From Microbotryum silenes-acaulis (taxonomy: Eukaryota; Basidiomycota; Microbotryomycetes; Microbotryales; Microbotryaceae), in NCBI GenBank assembly GCA_003665825.1, contig QPFY01000009.1:1116001-1180000 (forward strand): a DNA stretch of 64,000 nt. The letters are read 5' to 3'. The notes under the pieces are model-generated. The model searched no databases and was not told the DNA's origin. It worked only from the letters and a program-made list of their open reading frames with translations. The translations under genes were made by a program, and so were the position numbers. This document shows, in pieces, positions 59,501 to 64,000 of the stretch. How positions within the stretch are numbered: position 1 is the first letter of the stretch; every line of letters starts with the position of its first letter.

Positions 59501-61579
59501 ATCAATTCAAGTTTCTTCGCTCGTTCCACATCGGATTGTTGTCGCGTCGAAGCAGAAGCGGTCCAAGGCTGTAAAAAAAAGGGAGGGGGGGGGGGGGGCA
59601 CGACGTTTCGAGAATGAGCCAAAATGGTTCCCGTCATCTCTACCTCGAGATCAAAACCTCACCTCGAGATGCAGTCTCTTCAATAAAGGTGCGCCCCTCC
59701 TCGATTCGCGTTTCAAGCTCCAATACCGACACAACTGATTCATGAACTGGCGCTTATTCGCAATCTTGATCCTCGAGACGTAGGCGTTGACTCGATCGAG
59801 TATATAGGACGGCACGAGGGGTGGACCAGAAGTGTAGCTCTTCTTGTACGCGCGTTGGGTTTTGGTGGAAAATGACGCAGCTTTCGGGTTCGCTAGGACG
59901 ACTTGTAAAGACGTAGAAAGCGAAGGAGCGTGTGCGCCGAGGGATGCTCGGCCAGGTCGATCACGAGATGTTCCGAGTGGGGTGACGGAGCCAGCAGTGA
60001 AACCCTTGCATGAAAGCCAAGGTCATCAGCTTTAATGTCCCGCGCGGCACACGTAGTAGATGGAGCGTCCACTCACCCCGCTGTGCTTCTCGCAGTAGGC
60101 CCTCAGCTCGCCGGTTCCCGTCTGCTGTTTCATCTTGAGTTCTAGACCATGATCACGAGCGCATGTGACGTGGAACGCAGTGAAGCAGTTGCGATTCGCA
60201 CATTGGATGCAGGCGCCGACGCGTTGTCGACAGAGAGAGCAGATCTGCGCGAAACAAGAGGCTCGGCGCAACGTCCTCGGGGGCAAAAATGTGTACGGGG
60301 GGCAAAAAACACTCACAAGCTTCCACCGACTTTTCGAAATGTTCTCGACTCCATCAATAGGTTCCATGTACACCGTATTGCTCACGCCCGTATCGGGGAT
60401 CCAGATCGCGCACAGCAGGTGGGCCCAGTGCGCCGTCGTCGTCTGCTTGAATGCGCCGTATGAATTGGGGCACAATACGCAGCGGACTGGTTTGTCGGGC
60501 GAGACGGTACATTTTCGACACAGCCATTGGCCTTCGGGGATGTAAGGCACGCCATAGCAGTCTGTCGAGAGGGATAGGAGGAGAGTCAGCTTCTCAAGTG
60601 GGGATCGGGTCGACGTAAGGCAGGGACAAACCAACCTTGGTGGACGGCGAGGTTGCAACCATCACAAAAGACGATCGCGTTCGAGTTTTCGCATTCTCCG
60701 TCATCACAAATGGCGCACTTGCTGTCTGTGTCGAGCAACGGGTTGGGCTTTTTGGGGATCGACTTCATCTGGAGGGTTAGTTGCGAAGGAGCACGAGTAT
60801 CTCAGTTGAGCCTGCTGCGATTGCTTATTGCTTATCCGCGACGAGACGAGAGCAGACAACCTACCAGATCGAACCACTCTTTCTCGAGCTTGTCGACGAT
60901 GATCTCCAAGATCTCGTACGAGACGGGTCCTGCTCCCTCGACCTTGCGCGAGGCGTTGATGCCGTCGAGCCACACCTGGTCTATGATAACACAAGCCAAC
61001 AGGGATCCTTTCAGCGGGTCATTCCACAACGATGTTCTTGAGCTGGGCTGACCTTGCTCATCCATATCGTATTCGACCTGCTGGGCGAGCTCTGATTCCA
61101 TGGGTTCTGTGGGGTGGCGCAGCACGGCGTTTGAGTCACGAGCAATGCGGAGTACTACCGTCCGGTCCGGAGCAAGGAAGACGCCCGATCGGACAACAAG
61201 ACGACGCACGCAGCCATCTGAGATATCTCGAGTCGTGGGTCGGCTCAAAAGTGAGGCCATGACTCGCCGTCGCACCGTCCAAGCTCGTCATTGTCATCGT
61301 CATCGTCGTCGCGGGCGCGGTCGAGGTCGAGGTCGAGGTCGAGGCCACGGCTTCGGTAGCGAGGGAGCACGATCCAGAGGTAGAGGCGACGGGTTCAAGG
61401 GAGGGATGAGCTGCCGCCGGAATGGTTCCAGACGGGATGAGGGTCCATGGCTTGCCGTCGTTGAAGCCAAAGTCCTCGAGCAGCTTGTTGTCGACGTGCG
61501 GTGGCAACAACGCCTCGCTGTCGACGATCGAGAAGTGCACCTCCGGAACAGGCGGCGCCTCGTTCGAGTGAGCTCCCAT
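56586..61579 (-). CDS. NTO1: NTO1/BRPF-type protein (PHD, extended PHD, bromodomain, PWWP)
   Basis: Nine exons (61210-61579, 61053-61106, 60865-60980, 60636-60768, 60317-60561, 60077-60244, 59663-60004, 59336-59568, 56586-59253) encode 1442 residues. The N-terminus has an enhancer-of-polycomb-like segment ([21 protein letters not shown]). [39 protein letters not shown]. Extended [57 protein letters not shown]. Bromodomain around 550-650: [40 protein letters not shown]-hook KKRGRPRKI near 1083. PWWP at about 1230-1340: [20 protein letters not shown]. This architecture is that of the BRPF scaffold of MOZ/NuA3 histone acetyltransferases; yeast Nto1 itself lacks bromodomain and PWWP. It acts in the nucleus on H3. 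Introns 7 and 8 have very long C runs on the coding strand. The start MGAHSNEA was chosen for the conserved EVHFSIVD that follows. Confidence 0.9.
61318..61345. repeat. 6-bp GTCGAG-type tandem repeat in NTO1 exon 1
   Basis: Four to five GGTCGA units within the coding sequence encode a Ser/Thr run on the minus strand. A likely length-variable site. Confidence 0.5.
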
Positions 61580-62222
61580 CGTCGTGGTAGGGTGCGAAAT
61601 CCACCTGACCACCAAGCTGTAATGTGAGGAGTGGGTGGTCCGACAGAGAAAGAGGAGCTACGGCGCGATCGACTAGCCGTCGGTGACGAGTTGCGCGTCT
61701 GTGGTGAGCGCGGTGAGCGGTGGTGACTCGGGCTGGCGAAGCTGTTCTCGGATCTGGCCAGAAGTTTTTCTGTTTGCCACATCGGCGTCGTCGGCAAATT
61801 TTCGTCACGAGCTCGTCAGCTTATTAATGATGATTTGTAGACACACGAGCTCGGTCCATGTAACGAGAGATATGGCTTCAGGAACGCGCATGCATCTCTT
61901 CGGGTTGCACACAATTTCAAGTCACCGTCACATTTGTCATACATTGCAAGAACACACCAGCAGAAGCGCACGTCGGCTCGGAGTAGATTCGTCAAAAATC
62001 AAGCGACGAGGCATAAATCGAATGAGACCGCGCTGCCCCAAAAACTTGGCCTGCGACAAGGTGCAAAGCAATGCGGCGCTTTGTGGCAGCTCTCCTTGAC
62101 ACCATCCCAAAGAATCCTCCATGCTGAGCGTGATCGAGTGGCTCCCATCAGCGCAGCCGATGCCGACCATCGTCTTCGAGTGCGCGGCCGGACCTCGGGT
62201 TGGTGCGCCTGCTCGGTAACTT
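61580..62222. other. Upstream region of NTO1
   Basis: About 640 bp. A CT/GA-mixed stretch and an AT-rich TTATTAATGATGATTT segment near 61820 lie upstream of the start; promoter role is inference. No gene seen. Confidence 0.35.
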
Positions 62223-62426
62223 TCAAAAATTTAAAAGTTTGTGCAAGCAAGGGGCAGTCAGCGTCTCATCCGTCTCGTTGGCGGCTGCGAGCGAGCCCGA
62301 TGGGGCGTTGACGGCGTAGAGGATCGAAAGCTTGTCGAGTTGCACTTGCGATGGGAGGTGTTCGACGATCGTCTTGAGGTCCGATGCGGTGAGGTGCCGG
62401 TGTCGGAGGGCCCTGCACGTCGCCAT
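62223..62426 (-). pseudogene. Short unrecognised coding-like segment
   Basis: A 67-codon leftward frame with protein-like composition (ATCRALRHRHLTASDLKTIV, VQLDKLSILYAVNAPSG). Further upstream on the same strand are coding-like pieces: LVIDVWSDATTW followed by a GTAGGT donor, and DAPSKYEAKIRKPTRKLGTV followed by GTGAGTAACC. Together with the fragment at 62792-63031 they suggest one leftward gene, but stops and frame breaks between them point to a decayed copy. No family recognised. Confidence 0.3.
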
Positions 62427-62791
62427 GGCCTGTCATATCGTCGCTGAGGAAGGTCGCAAGATGCACGCCGCGTCGCGTACCGACACCGAGGGACTAAGCC
62501 TGACGGCGTCGGGCGTCTTCTCCTGCTCCGCGCAATCGGGGCTCGAGCTCGATATACCTACCCAAGTTGTCGCATCCGACCAGACGTCGATCACCAGTCT
62601 ACAGCCGAGTGGATCGATGATCGGGAGACAGTCGTAGTCATACTCGTACGGTCGAAGCCAAGCGATGGTACCAGGTTACTCACCACCTCCCTGATCGCCT
62701 CAGCCATGTCTTTCATCGCACACACCGTCCCCAGTTTTCTCGTGGGCTTGCGGATCTTGGCCTCGTACTTGGACGGCGCGTCGAGGAAGGA

Positions 62792-63031
62792 CTAGTTCAT
62801 CGCCTTCGAATGTCGAGGTTTGCCCATTTGCGCGAAGAGTTGTCGCTTTGTATACTCTGCTCTGCCGTGGCCGTCATCGACACTGCGGAACTCGACTTGC
62901 GCGGACTCGATTGTTTGCAAAGCATCGTCAACGCCCGAAATGCCTAGTAAGCCGAAGTCATCGCGTGCTTTTCTTGATCGTCCAGGTTGAGTCTTGTCTG
63001 GCTTTTTCGTCGTGCCTATCAACCACGACAA
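62792..63031 (-). pseudogene. Decayed gene fragment, left of a head-to-head pair
   Basis: Reads DKTQPGRSRKARDDFGLLGI, then SGVDDALQTIESAQVEFRSV, and ends with a stop after KPRHSKAMN. It resembles, in inverted position, the rightward frame starting near 63000 (DKTQPGRTRHAREAYGLPGI, HLDDALKQSS). A stem of about 17 bp (GTTGAGTCTTGTC and its complement) lies at the centre of the pair near 62988-63036. Family unknown. Confidence 0.4.
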
Positions 63032-63344
63032 GACTCAACCAGGACGAACAAGACATGCACGCGAGGCCTACGGCCTACCAGGCATATCGCACCTCGACGA
63101 TGCTTTGAAACAATCGAGCGCGCTCAAGTCGAGTCCCGTAGTGTCGATGACGGCCATGGCGGATGAGAGGGTGCGAGATAGGCCCGCGCGCCGCCGTCGA
63201 TGGGGTGCGAGCCGACGAGTTGAGCAGGTAGGTGGGAAGCGATTGGGTGGTGGTGGTGGGAATCCTAGAGCGCCGTGCTGGCGTGGCGGTCCACTGCCGA
63301 GTGCCATCGATCAGCGTAGCGAAACCGGTCAAGGCCGCACGTAA
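62994..63344 (+). pseudogene. Decayed gene fragment, right of the head-to-head pair
   Basis: Shares DKTQPGR.R.AR...GL.GIS..DDAL with the leftward copy, then diverges into Arg-rich low-complexity sequence. Nucleotide similarity between the copies is about 80 percent over roughly 130 bp by eye. Confidence 0.35.
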
Positions 63345-63768
63345 ATCTGTGATGGAAGGAAAAGCGGAGAGCTTGTCCAAAGCCGACCTAGGGGCTCTCG
63401 CCGACGAAGAAGCATCTGAAACCTTATGAACAGGAAAAGCCATGTCCCGTTGAGAAGGGTCCGTAGGATATATGCTTGATGAAGAAGTGTCTGTAGAGGA
63501 AAGACGGCCGCACGGGCGACGGTTCGCGACGGGGTTCGCTTCTGATCTGGCCCCGTTGGACGCGATGTCAAACAACTCCGACGAGACCGTAACCGGCGAG
63601 TCTGTGTAGGCCGAAACCAAGTGGGACGTGGTAACGTTGTAGGAACTGAAGGAATTCTAATGGGAGTCCGGTGCTCCCGCCTGGAAACTCCTGTAGAGTT
63701 CGCGACCGAAAGAGGCTACTAATAGGTCATGCAGACGTGCCCCACCACCAGACGCGTTCGCACTCGCA
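63345..63768. other. Unassigned region
   Basis: A leftward open frame (63075-63620) has Ser/Ala-rich, protein-like parts (SALDKLSAFPSITDLRAALT) but overlaps the fragment pair and has no recognised motif. A second leftward frame ends LLVASFGRELYRSFQAGAP near 63657. One or both could be exons of the gene entering from the right edge. Confidence 0.25.
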
Positions 63769-64000
63769 TCAGCGGCAACCGCCAGCACCGCCAGCACCGG
63801 CACCGTCAGCACCGCCAGCACCGGCACCACCAGGACCGCCAGTACCAACACCAACAGGACCAACAGGACCGCCAGTACCAACAGGACCGCCAGCACCACC
63901 AGCACCACCAGCACCACTGGGGTAGGCGTTGATCTCGCCGCCTCCGAGATTGAATGGGTATGGAGATCGCCGCGAGTGGGACACCTGAGGCTGCTCGAGT
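63769..64000 (-). CDS. C-terminal part of a Gly-rich, collagen-like protein (partial, right edge)
   Basis: A frame that enters from the right edge (SHSRRSPYPFNLGGGEINAY) turns into about 48 residues of Gly-rich repeats (GAGGAGGAGGPVGTGGPVGP...) and stops at 63769. Much of it has Gly at every third position, as in collagen-like proteins, and it is encoded by a GC-rich minisatellite of 9-bp units (63776-63920). The other strand and the second leftward frame are also open over the repeat, so the frame choice is uncertain; it rests on the non-repetitive upstream part. An intron near the repeat could link it to the segment ending at 63657. Confidence 0.35.
   Translation of the reverse strand, partial: LEQPQVSHSRRSPYPFNLGGGEINAYPSGAGGAGGAGGPVGTGGPVGPVGVGTGGPGGAGAGGADGAGAGGAGGCR
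63776..63920. repeat. Minisatellite of CACCAGCAC/CAGGACCGC-type 9-bp units
   Basis: About sixteen imperfect 9-bp units on the plus strand. All three leftward frames remain open across it. Confidence 0.65.

Noticed and set aside
63776..63920. Minisatellite as a CRISPR array
   Set aside because: Units are 9 bp without spacers, inside an open frame of a eukaryotic genome.

Overview
The window is nuclear DNA of a basidiomycete fungus, most likely Pucciniomycotina (subphylum is inference). The evidence is GC-rich coding DNA, genes split by many 50-90 bp introns with GTRNGN donors and CAG/TAG acceptors, Ser/Pro-rich disordered protein regions, a secreted protein of the basidiomycete macrofage-activating-glycoprotein type, and remains of hAT and KDZ-type DNA transposons. 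Exons were assembled by hand from reading frame and splice consensus. No RNA genes, CRISPR arrays or operons were found.

Left part (1-16.2 kb), single-copy housekeeping and regulatory genes: a triple-START lipid-binding protein running off the left edge (-), a small probable mitochondrial protein (+), the TFIIIB subunit BRF1 (-), an STN1-like telomere OB-fold protein (+), a 2-oxoglutarate/Fe(II) oxygenase (-) and the V-ATPase assembly factor VMA21 (-).

Mobile island 1 (16.5-20.9 kb): a 4.4 kb segment bounded by perfect 17-bp inverted repeats. It holds a foldback hairpin, a poly(A)/poly(G) junction and a 2.6 kb nearly perfect palindrome of two head-to-head copies of the 5' half of a hAT transposase gene. 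Its right end lies 7 bp from the stop codon of the next host gene.

Middle part (20.9-43.5 kb): an FAD amine-oxidase-like protein (-), the retromer sorting nexin VPS5 (-), a secreted macrofage-activating-glycoprotein-like protein (-), a large SNT2-type BAH/SANT/PHD chromatin regulator (-), a SLC35F/EamA-type transporter (+) and a ferric reductase (-).

Mobile island 2 (about 45.3-51 kb): a 54-bp tandem repeat, a 183-bp inverted repeat, a dead KDZ transposase with the region of one catalytic Asp deleted, and a broken gene fragment.

Right part (51.7-64 kb): a Zn2Cys6 transcription factor (-), an NTO1/BRPF-type PHD-bromodomain-PWWP protein (-), then a repeat-rich end with diverged head-to-head gene fragments and a Gly-rich, collagen-like C-terminus entering from the right edge.

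The host genes form no obvious pathway. Common themes are chromatin and transcription (BRF1, SNT2, NTO1, STN1, zinc-cluster factor) and endomembrane function (VPS5, VMA21, START protein, transporter).
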